Notes under the pieces: model-generated | What the model was told of the DNA's origin: nothing | Database searches by the model: none | The model's input: only the letters and a program-made list of their open reading frames with translations | Shown: positions 1 to 9,429 of the stretch, piece after piece | Numbering within the stretch: the stretch's first letter is position 1 | How the letters are laid out: each line of letters begins with the position of its first letter | Translations under genes and position numbers: made by a program | Assembly (NCBI RefSeq): GCF_000368565.1 | Contig: NZ_KB849543.1 | Coordinates: 581,262-645,261 of the forward strand | Reading direction: 5' to 3' | Origin: Acinetobacter gerneri DSM 14967 = CIP 107464 = MTCC 9824 | GTDB lineage: Bacteria > Pseudomonadota > Gammaproteobacteria > Pseudomonadales > Moraxellaceae | DNA: 64,000 nucleotides

Positions 1-240
1 TGCTTTTAGACCATCGATCACAGCACGAGCTTGTTTACCAGAGCCACCATGAGATTGTTTAAAGTTGACATCTTGTCCTGTACTTTTTTTCCAGTAAGCA
101 CCAAATTGTTTATTGAAATCATCATACAATTCACGTGTAGGATCATAAGACACATTAAGAAAGTCTTTGGCTGCAAAGGTGATTGATGATGCTGATACAA
201 GTGCTGCAAGTACCCCGATTTTGAGTGCTTTAAGGTTCAT
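1..240 (-). CDS. sbp: Sulfate/thiosulfate ABC transporter periplasmic binding protein, N-terminal part (runs off the window)
   Basis: The gene starts at an ATG at 238-240 on the minus strand, with a GAGGAAT-type ribosome site just upstream, and continues past base 1; 80 codons are visible. The protein opens with a signal peptide ([20 protein letters not shown], cut near TFA-AKD). Next come the segments [16 protein letters not shown] and [17 protein letters not shown], which are hallmarks of the Sbp/CysP family that binds sulfate or thiosulfate in the periplasm and delivers it to the CysTWA permease. Sbp and CysP cannot be separated from this fragment. It is transcribed away from pabC; the 160-bp divergent gap must hold both promoters, but I see no clear CysB site. 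Confidence 0.9.
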   Translation of the reverse strand, partial: MNLKALKIGVLAALVSASSITFAAKDFLNVSYDPTRELYDDFNKQFGAYWKKSTGQDVNFKQSHGGSGKQARAVIDGLKA

Positions 241-400
241 GATATTCCTCTAGAATTTTTAAAATTTGTTACATGGCGCTAGAATAACGCTGGTCTTTAA
301 TCTAAAAAAATAATAAAAAACGAATTCTATATGAATAAAAAAGAAAAGTGTTTTTGAAAAATTTGGCAGAATATATTGAAACTAAAAGGTAAATCTAAAG

Positions 401-1234
401 ATGATTTGTTTAAAGAATGCAGAACCCATTCAAACGCTTTCGATATTGGATCGTGCATTTCAGTATGGTGACGGTTTCTTTAGTACCGCACGCTATCAGC
501 AAAATCATTTGCAGTTGAAATCCTTACATATGGCAAGGATTAGTGATACGAGTCGCCGTTTACAACTAAAATTTGATCTTAAATTATTAGAAAAATCATT
601 TGATTATTTGCATCAACAATTTCCTATTTTAAATGGAACTTTAAAAATTTTAGTTAGTCGTGGTATCGGTGATCGTGGTTATGCGATGCCTGATCATGAT
701 GCAGATTTATATTGTTATTTTTATCCGCAAGCTGATGTGACCGCACAAGTTGAGATCATTGACAGTGGGGTACTGGATCAAGCAATTGGACTCTGTATGC
801 CAAATTTGGTTGGGATAAAAAGCTTGAATCGATTGGAACAAGTCCTTTTAAAGCAAGAAGCCAATGAAAAAAAATGGTTAGAAGCTTTGGTTACGGACGT
901 ACAAGGTGGAATTGTTGAAGGTGTGAGCAGTAATTGTTTTATTAAAATAAATAATGAGTGGATTACGCCTGATCTTCGCTATAATGGTGTGCATGGGGTC
1001 ATGCGTGCCGAAATTTTAGCGCGTATGAATCAAGCCAACATTGCCTGCATACCACGTTTTATGGGAATTGAAGAGATTCAGCAGATACAGAGTTTATTTT
1101 TCTGTAATGCTCTTAGCCCAATGAAAGCGGTACGACAACTTGGCAATCGAGCGCTTGAAGTAGAACCTTGTATTCAACTTTTCGACACTTTGCATTTGGA
1201 TCAGTTAAGTCATCATGCCGACAGCAAAACCTAA
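401..1234 (+). CDS. pabC: Aminodeoxychorismate lyase
   Basis: 277 residues, fold-type IV PLP enzyme. It converts 4-amino-4-deoxychorismate to p-aminobenzoate plus pyruvate in folate synthesis (cytoplasm). The early LDRAFQYGDGFFSTAR segment and the GIKSLNRLEQVLLKQE segment, whose Lys140 is the expected PLP-binding lysine, are diagnostic of PabC. VEGVSSNCFI is the usual downstream family motif. The gene overlaps mltG by 20 bp, and pabC-mltG-tmk is a common gammaproteobacterial operon order, which supports the call over a branched-chain aminotransferase. Confidence 0.92.
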   Translation: MICLKNAEPIQTLSILDRAFQYGDGFFSTARYQQNHLQLKSLHMARISDTSRRLQLKFDLKLLEKSFDYLHQQFPILNGTLKILVSRGIGDRGYAMPDHDADLYCYFYPQADVTAQVEIIDSGVLDQAIGLCMPNLVGIKSLNRLEQVLLKQEANEKKWLEALVTDVQGGIVEGVSSNCFIKINNEWITPDLRYNGVHGVMRAEILARMNQANIACIPRFMGIEEIQQIQSLFFCNALSPMKAVRQLGNRALEVEPCIQLFDTLHLDQLSHHADSKT

Positions 1235-2288
1235 AACTAAATCTAATTCAAAAAAACCGAGTCCTAAGGGGGGGGATCAGCCTAATCGCACCCAAAAGAC
1301 TCTTTTGATCACCTTGATTGCTTTATTGGTGATCGCGATCATTATTTTGAAAATGAGTTTATTTAAAACTTATCCAGTTGAAGGCAAAAAACAAATGCTT
1401 TCTATCAATACTGGAGAAACCTATACCGCCTTTATTGACAATCTTGCAAAAGAAAATAAAGTCGATTTTCCTGTTATTTTAAAACTTTATCGTAAATTGT
1501 TTATTCATGAAACGCTTAAAGCGGGTGTTTATGAAGTACGTCAAGGCATGAATGTTCGCCAAGTATTGGAAATGATTTCAGATGTTGATAATGCTGAAAT
1601 GATCCGTGTACAAGTGATTGATGGTACGACATTTAAACTACTCAAAGAGCGCCTGAAAAAAGATCCTTTGGTTGAAAAATCAGTGGTGACACTTTCAAAT
1701 GAAGAAATGATGAAAGCGCTAGACATCCCTTATAGTCATCCTGAAGGTTTGTTTGCACCCGATACATATTTCTTTGGTAAGGGCGAGTCTGATAAAAAAA
1801 TCTTGTTAGATTTATATCAGCGTCAAATGAAAATCCTAGACGAAGCTTGGGCAAAACGTGATGCAGGTTTGCCTTATAAAGATAAATATGAAGCTTTGAT
1901 CATGGCTTCTATTATTGAAAAAGAAACCAGTATCAATAGTGAAATGAATCAGGTTTCAGGGGTATTTGTACGCCGTCTAAAATTGGGTATGCGCCTACAA
2001 ACAGACCCTACTGTAATCTATGGTATGGGTGAGCGCTATACTGGAAAAATCACTAAAAATGATTTACGTACTCCTACAGCTTATAACACTTATACCATGA
2101 GTGGTTTGCCACCAACACCGATTGCTTTACCGAGCAAAAAAGCCATCCAAGCTGCAATGCATCCAGATCATTCAGATAATATTTATTTTGTGGCAACAGG
2201 CAATGGTGGGCATAAATTTAGTTCAAATTTAGATGACCATAACAAAGCAGTACAAGATTATATTTCAGTGATGCGTTCAAAAAATTAA
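1215..2288 (+). CDS. mltG: Endolytic murein transglycosylase MltG (YceG-like)
   Basis: 357 residues. A Lys/Ser/Pro-rich cytoplasmic tail (1-26) is followed by one membrane helix (about 28-46) and a periplasmic YceG domain. The signature LIMASIIEKET holds the presumed catalytic Glu235, and LRTPTAYNTYTMSGLPPTPI is a conserved C-terminal block. The enzyme cleaves nascent glycan strands within the chain and so acts as a terminator of peptidoglycan elongation. The start lies inside pabC, which implies translational coupling. Odd point: an uninterrupted run of eight G at 1268-1275 covers codons 18-20 in the cytoplasmic tail. The reading frame is intact here, but the run is unusual in such AT-rich DNA. 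Confidence 0.93.
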   Translation: MPTAKPKTKSNSKKPSPKGGDQPNRTQKTLLITLIALLVIAIIILKMSLFKTYPVEGKKQMLSINTGETYTAFIDNLAKENKVDFPVILKLYRKLFIHETLKAGVYEVRQGMNVRQVLEMISDVDNAEMIRVQVIDGTTFKLLKERLKKDPLVEKSVVTLSNEEMMKALDIPYSHPEGLFAPDTYFFGKGESDKKILLDLYQRQMKILDEAWAKRDAGLPYKDKYEALIMASIIEKETSINSEMNQVSGVFVRRLKLGMRLQTDPTVIYGMGERYTGKITKNDLRTPTAYNTYTMSGLPPTPIALPSKKAIQAAMHPDHSDNIYFVATGNGGHKFSSNLDDHNKAVQDYISVMRSKN

Positions 2289-2297
2289 GGAGTGAGC

Positions 2298-2906
2298 ATG
2301 TTTATTAGTTTTGAAGGCACGGAAGGTGTAGGAAAAACCACGCTCATTCAAAAATTACATCAACATTTTCAGCAAAAAGGCATAGATGTAGTATTAACAC
2401 GAGAACCTGGTGGCACGCCACTGGCTGAGCAAATTCGTAGTTTACTCCTGTCTGTCAATCATGATGAAAAAATGGCAAATGATACTGAGCTTTTATTGAT
2501 GTACGCAGCTCGTGCTCAGCATTTAGAAAATGTGATTATTCCTGCTTTAAATGCTGGAAAAGTAGTTCTTTGCGATCGTTTTAGTGATTCGAGTTTTGCC
2601 TACCAATGTGCAGGGCGTGGACTCAGTCCAGAAAAGTTACAGCTTTTAAATCAAAACTTTGTTTCTAAAATGCCAGATATTACATTTTGGTTAGATGCAC
2701 CGATTGAACTTGGTATGACTCGTGCTCGTGAACGAGGGGCATTGGATCGTTTTGAACAAGAAAAAGTCAGCTTTTTTGAAAAAGTACGATCAGGCTTCGA
2801 GCATATTCAACAAAATGAACCACAACGTATGAAACGCTTGGATGCAACGCAATTGCCTGAAAAAGTCTTTACAGATGCTTTGAGTCATTTGCAGTCCTTG
2901 GATTGA
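2298..2906 (+). CDS. tmk: Thymidylate kinase
   Basis: 202 residues from the ATG at 2298. A GTG at 2292 is also open, but it sits on the AAGGAG ribosome site (2287-2292), which is ideally spaced for 2298; I therefore choose the ATG. The enzyme phosphorylates dTMP to dTDP. The P-loop is GTEGVGKTT (residues 7-15 of this start), the DR(F/Y) motif appears as CDRFSDSS, and the LID region REPGGTPLAEQIR is present. Length is normal for bacterial Tmk. It is the last gene of the pabC-mltG-tmk operon, 9 bp after the mltG stop by this start, and is followed by a terminator. Confidence 0.95.
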   Translation: MFISFEGTEGVGKTTLIQKLHQHFQQKGIDVVLTREPGGTPLAEQIRSLLLSVNHDEKMANDTELLLMYAARAQHLENVIIPALNAGKVVLCDRFSDSSFAYQCAGRGLSPEKLQLLNQNFVSKMPDITFWLDAPIELGMTRARERGALDRFEQEKVSFFEKVRSGFEHIQQNEPQRMKRLDATQLPEKVFTDALSHLQSLD

Positions 2907-2925
2907 TTTGTATTTTGGCTGATTA

Positions 2926-2957
2926 AAAGTACTGCGCATTTGCCAGTGCTTTTTTTA
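2926..2957 (+). terminator. Rho-independent terminator after tmk
   Basis: The stem AGTACTG / CAGTGCT (one G-T pair) has a 9-nt loop and is followed by a run of T. It ends the pabC-mltG-tmk transcript before IS30 copy A. Confidence 0.75.
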
Positions 2958-3025
2958 TTTATGATAAAAATAAAATAGTTTTTCATAATGAATTTTAGAT
3001 GATTTTACAATCAATTTTTTAAATA

Positions 3026-4099
3026 CGCAGATTCAAATCCCAAGTGCAACACACTTGTAGTTAGTTGAAAAAGTTAGGTGTATTCATAGAATCATTAGAC
3101 TTTTTCAACTCGCAATTGGAAAGCACACAATGAAGAAATACACCCAACTTTCTCAAGATGAAAGATACGAAATTTATGCTACTTTGAAAAGTAAAAGTTC
3201 AATCGCTAGCCTTGCTCGGGAGTTAGGGCGTTCACGATCAACCATCTACCGTGAGTTAAAAAGAAATACTGGGCAACGTGGATATAGAGCTCAACAGGCA
3301 GCGAAATTTGCAAGTCAAAGACGGTACCATCCTTCATCATCCATGACAGCATTTGCCTTCGCTTATATTGATTACTTAATTGGCTTAGACTGGTCACCAG
3401 AACAAATTTCAGGTGCTTTAACACAACGCGGTTGGCTGGATGTACCTTCACATGAGTGGATTTACCAGCACATTTATCAAGATAAATCACAAGGAGGTAA
3501 CCTCCATCTACACTTAAGGCATCAGAAGAAATATCGAAAACGAGGTTACAAAAACACGGATCGTAGAGGGCAAATCATTGATAAAACAAGTATTCATTGC
3601 CGAGACCAGGTCATTGATCAGCGACAACGTTTAGGAGATTTCGAAGGTGATACGGTGATTGGTAAACATCATAAAGGAGCTTTATTAACCCTCGTTGATC
3701 GAAAGAGCCTGTACGTACATATTGTTCATTTAGGGTCAACGAGAGCATCCTCTAAAACGATTACTTGTGCATTAGATCGTTTACGAATGAGCCATGCTTA
3801 TAGTGTAACATTTGATAATGGAAAGGAATTTGCCGAACACAAAAGAATTACTGATGTCGGCATAGATACTTATTTTGCTGATCCTTACAAGTCTATTCAG
3901 CGAGCTAGAAATGAAAATACGAATGGTTTAATCCGGCAATATCTGCCAAAATCATCATCGTTTGATGACGTGTCAAACGATGAAATAGAGCAGATAGAAT
4001 TTTCACTCAACCATCGTCCTAGAAAAACACTAGGCTGGTATACGCCAAGTGAAGTTATGGCTGGTTTTTATACTGTTGCACTTGCTGCTTGAATCCGCC
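3026..4099 (+). mobile_element. IS30-family insertion sequence, copy A (1074 bp)
   Basis: Boundaries come from comparison with the identical copy at 18481-19554 and from the imperfect terminal inverted repeats. The left end (CGCAGATTCAA...CAAGTGCAAC) and the reverse complement of the right end (GGCGGATTCAA...CAAGTGCAAC) match at about 19 of 25 positions. A 3-bp duplication, ATA, flanks it at 3023-3025 and 4100-4102. The only gene is the transposase. It sits in the gap between the tmk terminator and a thioesterase gene, and I see no open reading frame disrupted at this site. Confidence 0.93.
3130..4092 (+). CDS. IS30-family transposase (copy A)
   Basis: 320 residues, identical to the product at 18585-19547. 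The N-terminal helix-turn-helix (MKKYTQLSQDERYEIYATLK, then IASLARELGRSRSTIYRELKRN) is the IS30 DNA-binding signature. The DDE catalytic core is visible as GDFEGDTVIG, TFDNGKEFAEH and the glutamate in RNENTNGLIRQYLPK, with the C-terminal LNHRPRKTLGWYTPSEV block. All three acidic residues are present, so the enzyme is probably active; identical copies also suggest recent movement. It resembles IS30-type elements frequent in Acinetobacter (ISAba125 group), but I cannot name the exact element. Confidence 0.95.
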   Translation: MKKYTQLSQDERYEIYATLKSKSSIASLARELGRSRSTIYRELKRNTGQRGYRAQQAAKFASQRRYHPSSSMTAFAFAYIDYLIGLDWSPEQISGALTQRGWLDVPSHEWIYQHIYQDKSQGGNLHLHLRHQKKYRKRGYKNTDRRGQIIDKTSIHCRDQVIDQRQRLGDFEGDTVIGKHHKGALLTLVDRKSLYVHIVHLGSTRASSKTITCALDRLRMSHAYSVTFDNGKEFAEHKRITDVGIDTYFADPYKSIQRARNENTNGLIRQYLPKSSSFDDVSNDEIEQIEFSLNHRPRKTLGWYTPSEVMAGFYTVALAA

Positions 4100-4206
4100 A
4101 TATAAATAGACCCAAAAGTATCTGAACTTTGGCAGTTTTCACCTATGCCTAAACATCGTCTATGGATTATAGTGAATTATGATTCAGAAAAGTAAAAGTA
4201 GGGAAT

Positions 4207-4623
4207 ATGAAAAGTACAAAGTCAGAAATCATTCATTTTTTACAGAAAGAATTTCCGCAAAGCTTGGAAAAATGTGAAATTGAAGACGTCACAGATAAGG
4301 GTGCAACCGTTTTATATCACGTAGGTGCAAGTGACTTACGCCCAGGGGGGACGATATCAGGTCCGACTATGATGACCCTTGCAGATTATGCTTTATATAT
4401 CGCCATTTTAGGGGAGATCGGTATCGTCGGTTTGACCGTCACCACCAATTTAAGTATAAATTTTTTGCAAAAGCCAGTCGCAAATCAAGACATTCGTGGG
4501 GTATGTCATCTCATGAAAGTGGGTAAAGTATTGATTGTAGGTGATGTTTGGTTATATTCAGTAGGTATGGAACAACCGATTGCCCATGTGGTGGGGACAT
4601 ATTCAATACCGCCGAAACGCTAA
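4207..4623 (+). CDS. PaaI-family acyl-CoA thioesterase (hotdog fold)
   Basis: 138 residues. The block GGTISGPTMMTLADYALYIAIL, followed by VTTNLSINFLQKP, is the hotdog-fold core typical of PaaI/DUF4442-like thioesterases, where G-x-x-x-x-x-x-x-x-D lies at the active site. The natural acyl-CoA substrate cannot be told from sequence. It stands alone, downstream of IS30 copy A; promoter activity from the IS end is possible but not shown. A short leader with GTAGGGA precedes the ATG. Confidence 0.8.
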   Translation: MKSTKSEIIHFLQKEFPQSLEKCEIEDVTDKGATVLYHVGASDLRPGGTISGPTMMTLADYALYIAILGEIGIVGLTVTTNLSINFLQKPVANQDIRGVCHLMKVGKVLIVGDVWLYSVGMEQPIAHVVGTYSIPPKR

Positions 4624-4722
4624 ATTTTGGCTGGTTTACACAATTTATTGGCTATTTAAACTAATGAAGACATGAGTCGAATCATTGATAATGAGAAGTA
4701 TTCTTATTAAAAGTGAGCCATT

Positions 4723-5115
4723 ATGTTTATTCGTCACATTGAAAATTTTCCGATCGTGCAAATTAGTTACTTGGTAGAAGATGCTGTTTCTGTAGATGAA
4801 ACATTGGAAATATTTACGCATTTACTCGATAAACAGCAAAAGTTTGTTTTTGTGAGTCGAGGCGCATTTCCTGAGCAAAAAGAGCAACATGAGGATCGGA
4901 AAAAGGTTGCAAATTGGGTAAAGCAAAATCGTGATATTTTAGCAAAATACGTTAAGGCTTTGATTCATGTTGAACCTGATGAAAATATACGATTGGTAGA
5001 GCAAAAATATGCCAATAATTATGTTCGTTTTACAGGTTATCCAATGTTTATCGTGGAAAATGATGGGCAAGCAGAGCAATTGATTCAAAGGTTTTTAAAC
5101 AGCCACCCAGTGTGA
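4723..5115 (+). CDS. Conserved hypothetical protein, 130 residues
   Basis: I do not recognise the family. The protein is soluble, with no signal peptide or membrane segment. It begins MFIRHIENFPIVQISY and has an alternating strand/helix pattern with a charged middle (EQKEQHEDRKKVANWVKQNRD). That pattern, and the ending RFTGYPMFIVENDGQAEQLIQRFL, suggest a small alpha/beta fold, perhaps STAS-like, but this is weak inference. The AraC-family gene begins 10 bp after its stop, so the two are probably cotranscribed and functionally linked. Confidence 0.7.
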   Translation: MFIRHIENFPIVQISYLVEDAVSVDETLEIFTHLLDKQQKFVFVSRGAFPEQKEQHEDRKKVANWVKQNRDILAKYVKALIHVEPDENIRLVEQKYANNYVRFTGYPMFIVENDGQAEQLIQRFLNSHPV

Positions 5116-5125
5116 ATAAAATGTC

Positions 5126-5908
5126 GTGAAAAATGATCAAGCTGAAGCATTTTTTGCAGATCTTATCCAAAGACCTGCCATTGTCCTGAAAATTCAAGAG
5201 CAGGTTCCAGATTGGGAGCTGGCTGAGCATCAACATATAAAAAGCCAGTTTCTGATCACATTTTCAGGATTGATTACTATAGAAACGGATGATGGTATTT
5301 GGATGGTGCCGCCAAATACTGCGATTTGGATTCCACCTTATGTCATGCATCGAGGGCGAAGCTTTGGCTTTTCATCTGGATATGTTGTTTTTATTGATGA
5401 TCATTTTAGCAAACAAAATCAATATCTTGAAATGTATCAAGTGCCTGCATTTTTAAAGGCTTTACTTATGCGTGTTTCAGAGATTGAGCATGAGTATACA
5501 AGTCTAGAAGACGATCGATTGATACATTGTTTGTTGGATGAAATTAAAAATGCACCTGTGCAAGCATTGAACTTGCCGATTCCTAAAGATATTCGCTTGA
5601 AAAAGATAACAACAATATTGATTGAACAGCCTGAGCTACATTATTCATTGGCTGCGTGGGCAAAATTAATATGTATGAGTGAGCGTAATTTCACGCGCTT
5701 ATTTAAAAATGAAACAGGTTTGAGCGTACAACAATGGCGTCGTCAACTGCATGTTTTATTGGCTTTACAATGGCTAAGTGAGGGTTGGTCTGTGCATCAG
5801 ATTGCAGAGAAACTTGCTTATGATAGTGACTCATCATTTATTGTGATGTTTAAAAAGATCATGGGGATTTCCCCAAAAAGATATTTAGAACAACATACAA
5901 ACTATTAA
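5126..5908 (+). CDS. AraC-family transcriptional regulator with N-terminal cupin
   Basis: 260 residues from a GTG; the nearer ATG at 5121 meets a stop after one codon. Residues 20-90 form a cupin-like sensor (FLITFSGLITIETDDGIWMVPPNTAIWIPPYVMHRG). Residues 165-255 carry two helix-turn-helix units: LAAWAKLICMSERNFTRLFK and VHQIAEKLAYDSDSSFIVMFKK, ending in the AraC signature GISPKRYL. This resembles regulators that control neighbouring exporters or oxidoreductases, but no such target lies beside it; the preceding 130-residue gene is the only close partner. No strong ribosome site is visible, consistent with translational coupling. Confidence 0.88.
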   Translation: MKNDQAEAFFADLIQRPAIVLKIQEQVPDWELAEHQHIKSQFLITFSGLITIETDDGIWMVPPNTAIWIPPYVMHRGRSFGFSSGYVVFIDDHFSKQNQYLEMYQVPAFLKALLMRVSEIEHEYTSLEDDRLIHCLLDEIKNAPVQALNLPIPKDIRLKKITTILIEQPELHYSLAAWAKLICMSERNFTRLFKNETGLSVQQWRRQLHVLLALQWLSEGWSVHQIAEKLAYDSDSSFIVMFKKIMGISPKRYLEQHTNY

Positions 5909-5913
5909 AAGTT

Positions 5914-5945
5914 GAGTAGCAGAGATCTAATCTGCTACTCATTTT
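5914..5945. terminator. Hairpin terminator between convergent araC-type gene and nadB
   Basis: A perfect 10-bp stem (GAGTAGCAGA / TCTGCTACTC) with a 7-nt loop is followed by ATTTTTAG on the plus strand. It lies between convergent genes and can serve the plus-strand gene, probably nadB too. Confidence 0.8.
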
Positions 5946-5949
5946 TAGA

Positions 5950-7593
5950 TTAAACAGCGACCGTGGTATTGACCAAGGGTTGTTCTACCTCAAAATTGGG
6001 TGGCGTTAAAACAGTTTTGCGCAGTTCAGGATCAAGATTTGGATAGTCGAGTGTATAGTGCAAACCACGAGATTCTTTACGCTGCATCGCACAGCGTACG
6101 ATCATTTCTGAAACCAAAACCAAATTACGTAGTTCAATCAAGTTCTTACTAACATGATAACCTTGATAATATTCAGTAATCTCGCGTTTAAGCATCTCGA
6201 TACGATGCAGGGCACGTTGCAAACGTTTAGTCGTACGGACAATACCAACATAGTTCCACATGGTGGCACGTAGCTCATCCCAGTTCTGCAAGATGACAAC
6301 ATCTTCGTCAGCATCTACAACTTGACTTGCATCCCATTCGGGTACATTTGGAAATGTGAAATTTGCAGTAAATTTCTGTTGGATATTTTGTGCTGCACTC
6401 ATCCCATACACGAAACATTCGAGTAGTGAGTTACTCGCCATACGGTTTGCGCCGTGTAAACCCGTATATGAGGTTTCGCCAATCGCATATAAGCCTTGCA
6501 AATCCGTTTGACTGTTTTCATCAACCACCACGCCGCCACAAGTATAGTGTGCAGCAGGGACTACAGGAATCATATCTTTGGTGATATCGATTCCTAGCTC
6601 AAGTAAACGCGCATATAAAGTAGGGAAGTGTTCTTTTACAAAGTCAGCAGGTTTATGACTAATGTCTAACCAAACATGACGTATACCTAAGCGCTTGATT
6701 TCATAGTCGATTGCGCGAGCAACGATATCACGTGGTGCAAGTTCTGCACGTTCATCAAAACGTAGCATAAAACGCTCACCATCGGGTAAACGTAAATAAG
6801 CACCTTCACCACGCATTGCTTCAGTGATCAAGAAAGAACGTGCTTGAGGATGGTATAAGCAAGTTGGATGGAATTGGTTAAATTCCATATTTGCAACGCG
6901 GCATCCTGCTCGGTAAGCCATGGCTATACCATCGCCAGTTGCGATATCTGGGTTGGAGGTATACATATAGGCTTTCATCGCACCGCCACACGCTAGGGCA
7001 GTAAATGGTGCTAGAAAAGTGTGAACTTTCTCATTTTTTTCGTCTAAGGCATATAAGCCTAAAGCACGATTTTCATCCGTAACATGACCCAACTTGTGCG
7101 CTGTGATCAGATCTACTGCGATGTAATTTTCAAAAATATGAATATTGGATTTTTGTTTTGCTTGCTCAACTAAGGTTGTTGAGATGGCTTTACCGGTTGC
7201 ATCGGCATTATGGATAATACGTCGTTTAGAATGACCACCTTCACGAGTGAGATGTAATTCTTGATTTTCATCTAAGGTGAACGGTACGCCTTGTTTCAGC
7301 AGAAAATCTACTGATGGGCGACCACCTTCAACGGTATGTTGTACCGCATCACGCTCACATAAATAAGCACCTGCAATCATAGTGTCATCTATGTGTTGTT
7401 CAATAGAATCAGATTCGTCAAGAACCGCAGCCACACCACCTTGAGCAAAGTAAGTACTGGCATCAGTCAAATGAGATTTTGCAAGAACAGCAATATTAAA
7501 ATGTTCTGGTAGCGATAAAGCTAAGCTTAAACCTGCACCACCACTCCCCACAATAATTACATCGAAATGATGTAAAGTATCGAAATTAGACAT
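5950..7593 (-). CDS. nadB: L-aspartate oxidase
   Basis: 547 residues. It oxidises L-aspartate to iminoaspartate, the first step of de novo NAD synthesis. The FAD-binding dinucleotide motif is at residues 11-24 ([14 protein letters not shown]). [13 protein letters not shown], the substrate-domain segment [12 protein letters not shown], the arginine-rich [17 protein letters not shown] and the C-terminal [24 protein letters not shown] (FAD contact) are all NadB landmarks that separate it from SdhA/FrdA. Length is normal. It diverges from mucD across 219 bp, a pairing inherited from the Pseudomonas-type nadB-algU-muc cluster but without algU/mucABC. Confidence 0.95.
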   Translation of the reverse strand: MSNFDTLHHFDVIIVGSGGAGLSLALSLPEHFNIAVLAKSHLTDASTYFAQGGVAAVLDESDSIEQHIDDTMIAGAYLCERDAVQHTVEGGRPSVDFLLKQGVPFTLDENQELHLTREGGHSKRRIIHNADATGKAISTTLVEQAKQKSNIHIFENYIAVDLITAHKLGHVTDENRALGLYALDEKNEKVHTFLAPFTALACGGAMKAYMYTSNPDIATGDGIAMAYRAGCRVANMEFNQFHPTCLYHPQARSFLITEAMRGEGAYLRLPDGERFMLRFDERAELAPRDIVARAIDYEIKRLGIRHVWLDISHKPADFVKEHFPTLYARLLELGIDITKDMIPVVPAAHYTCGGVVVDENSQTDLQGLYAIGETSYTGLHGANRMASNSLLECFVYGMSAAQNIQQKFTANFTFPNVPEWDASQVVDADEDVVILQNWDELRATMWNYVGIVRTTKRLQRALHRIEMLKREITEYYQGYHVSKNLIELRNLVLVSEMIVRCAMQRKESRGLHYTLDYPNLDPELRKTVLTPPNFEVEQPLVNTTVAV

Positions 7594-7812
7594 TGTCCAT
7601 CAGCTAATTTAAAAAACGTCCGATAATCAGACGCTTTTTTAAACCAAAACGCAATAGTAAAAGCGAACGTTTTAAATCAAATTTCCAATAAAAATATTTG
7701 TTTTGTAATATTTTGCATAAGATGTTGTTTTGCCAATTATAATCCAACATATTATTACTAAAAGATAACCAAGTTTGTGTTACAAACTATTTTTACGATT
7801 AATGCTTAACAT

Positions 7813-9216
7813 ATGGGTTTGTGGTTCATGAATAGTCGCGTTATACAAAAAGGGATGTATGCTGCTGTTTTTACGGTTGTTGCTACACAATCTCAAGCAG
7901 CTGCACCTGTTGATTTTTCCAATCTGGTAGAGCAAGTTAGCCCTGCTGTTGTCAGTGTAAGTGTTGTAAAAAAAATGTCTCAGGAAGAACTTTTACAACA
8001 ACAAGTTCCTGAAATATTGAAGCGCTTTTTTGGCAATCAGATCATCATTCCACAGCAGCAAGCACCGCAAGAAAAAACGGCTTATGGAAGTGCCTTTTTT
8101 ATTAGCAAAGATGGTTATTTGGTAACAAACCATCACGTGATTGAAGATGCTTCAAAAATTACCATTACTTTAAATGATCGCCGTGAATTGGATGCCAAGC
8201 TTGTGGGGAGTGATGAGCGTACCGATGTGGCTTTATTAAAAGTAGATGGCGGCAGTTTTCCTGCGCTTAGAACAGGAGATATTAATCAATTAAAAGTTGG
8301 GCAGCCTGTTTTAGCGATCGGCTCTCCTTTTGGATTTGATTACTCTGCTTCAGCAGGTATTGTTAGTGCAAAATCACGTAATATGTTAGGTGAAAATTCA
8401 GTACCTTTTATTCAAACTGATGTGGCTTTAAATCCCGGAAACTCGGGTGGTCCACTATTTAACCAAAATGGTGAAGTTGTAGGGGTTAACTCGCGAATTT
8501 TTAGTGGTACAGGCGGGTATATGGGCTTGTCATTTTCCATTCCTATCGATGTTGTAAATGATGTCGTCGATCAGTTGAAGAAAAATGGTAAAGTGACGCG
8601 TTCATACTTGGGCGTGATGCTTCAAGATATTGATCGTAATCTTGCGGATGCGTATAAATTGCCTAAACCAGAAGGTTCATTGATTACTCAAGTTACGCCA
8701 AATTCACCAGCAGACAGAGCAGGGTTTAAAGCGGGTGATGTGGTGATGAAATATAATGGCTCGCCAATTTTACGTACAGCTGACCTGTTGAATTATCTCA
8801 ATCGTACAATGCCAAATCAAAACATTCAGCTTGAAGTTTTACGTGATAATAAACCTAAAGTGATTTCTGCTACTTTATCTACAGCTCCTGATGATACTCC
8901 TGCACCTGCGGCTTCAACTGCACAGAAAAAGCGTCAAGGTCCAGTGTTAGGTATGTCTATTCGTGCACTGAGTCAGACAGAAATGGGTCGCTTGGATGTT
9001 AAAGGCGGCGTTTATGTGGATGATGTGACTTTTAACGGTTTGGCTGCGCAATCGCGTATTATGCCAGGTGATATCATTACCCAACTCAACAACAAGAAAA
9101 TTAACAATCCTAATGATTTTGTAGATGCAGTTGCGGATTTGCAAAAAAATACGGTTGCTCGTGTTTCGATCATTCGCCAAGGACAACATGCGATGTTGGG
9201 ACTACGTATCCAATAA
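7813..9216 (+). CDS. mucD: Periplasmic Do-like serine protease (DegP/MucD)
   Basis: 467 residues. A signal peptide ends near residue 30 (TQSQAAA-PVDF). The trypsin-like domain has the complete triad: His108 in TNHHVIED, Asp138 in DERTDVALL and Ser211 in NPGNSGGPLF. Two PDZ domains follow (about 255-345 and 375-465). The family degrades or refolds misfolded envelope proteins. ATGs at 7813 and 7828 are both possible starts; neither has a strong ribosome site, and both leave a usable signal peptide. The order mucD...lepA-lepB matches Pseudomonas, so mucD is the better name, but no sigma or anti-sigma genes accompany it. Confidence 0.92.
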   Translation: MGLWFMNSRVIQKGMYAAVFTVVATQSQAAAPVDFSNLVEQVSPAVVSVSVVKKMSQEELLQQQVPEILKRFFGNQIIIPQQQAPQEKTAYGSAFFISKDGYLVTNHHVIEDASKITITLNDRRELDAKLVGSDERTDVALLKVDGGSFPALRTGDINQLKVGQPVLAIGSPFGFDYSASAGIVSAKSRNMLGENSVPFIQTDVALNPGNSGGPLFNQNGEVVGVNSRIFSGTGGYMGLSFSIPIDVVNDVVDQLKKNGKVTRSYLGVMLQDIDRNLADAYKLPKPEGSLITQVTPNSPADRAGFKAGDVVMKYNGSPILRTADLLNYLNRTMPNQNIQLEVLRDNKPKVISATLSTAPDDTPAPAASTAQKKRQGPVLGMSIRALSQTEMGRLDVKGGVYVDDVTFNGLAAQSRIMPGDIITQLNNKKINNPNDFVDAVADLQKNTVARVSIIRQGQHAMLGLRIQ

Positions 9217-9236
9217 TTTAAGTGTTTTTATAGTGC

Positions 9237-9265
9237 AATAGCCACAAATCTGTGGCTATTTTTTT
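9237..9265 (+). terminator. Terminator after mucD
   Basis: A perfect 10-bp stem AATAGCCACA / TGTGGCTATT with a 4-nt loop is followed by five more T. Confidence 0.88.
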
Positions 9266-9429
9266 ATGAAAATTAAAATGAAATATCAAGCGTTTTACAT
9301 CTGCCGAAAAAATGACGTTTAAAAAATAAGCAAAAAGTAAAATAAACTCAATTTGAACAGATTGAGCACTATCATTTAGCCAAAAATCGATTAACGTATC
9401 TAGCAAAGAAATCTGTTGAACTGATTGAA

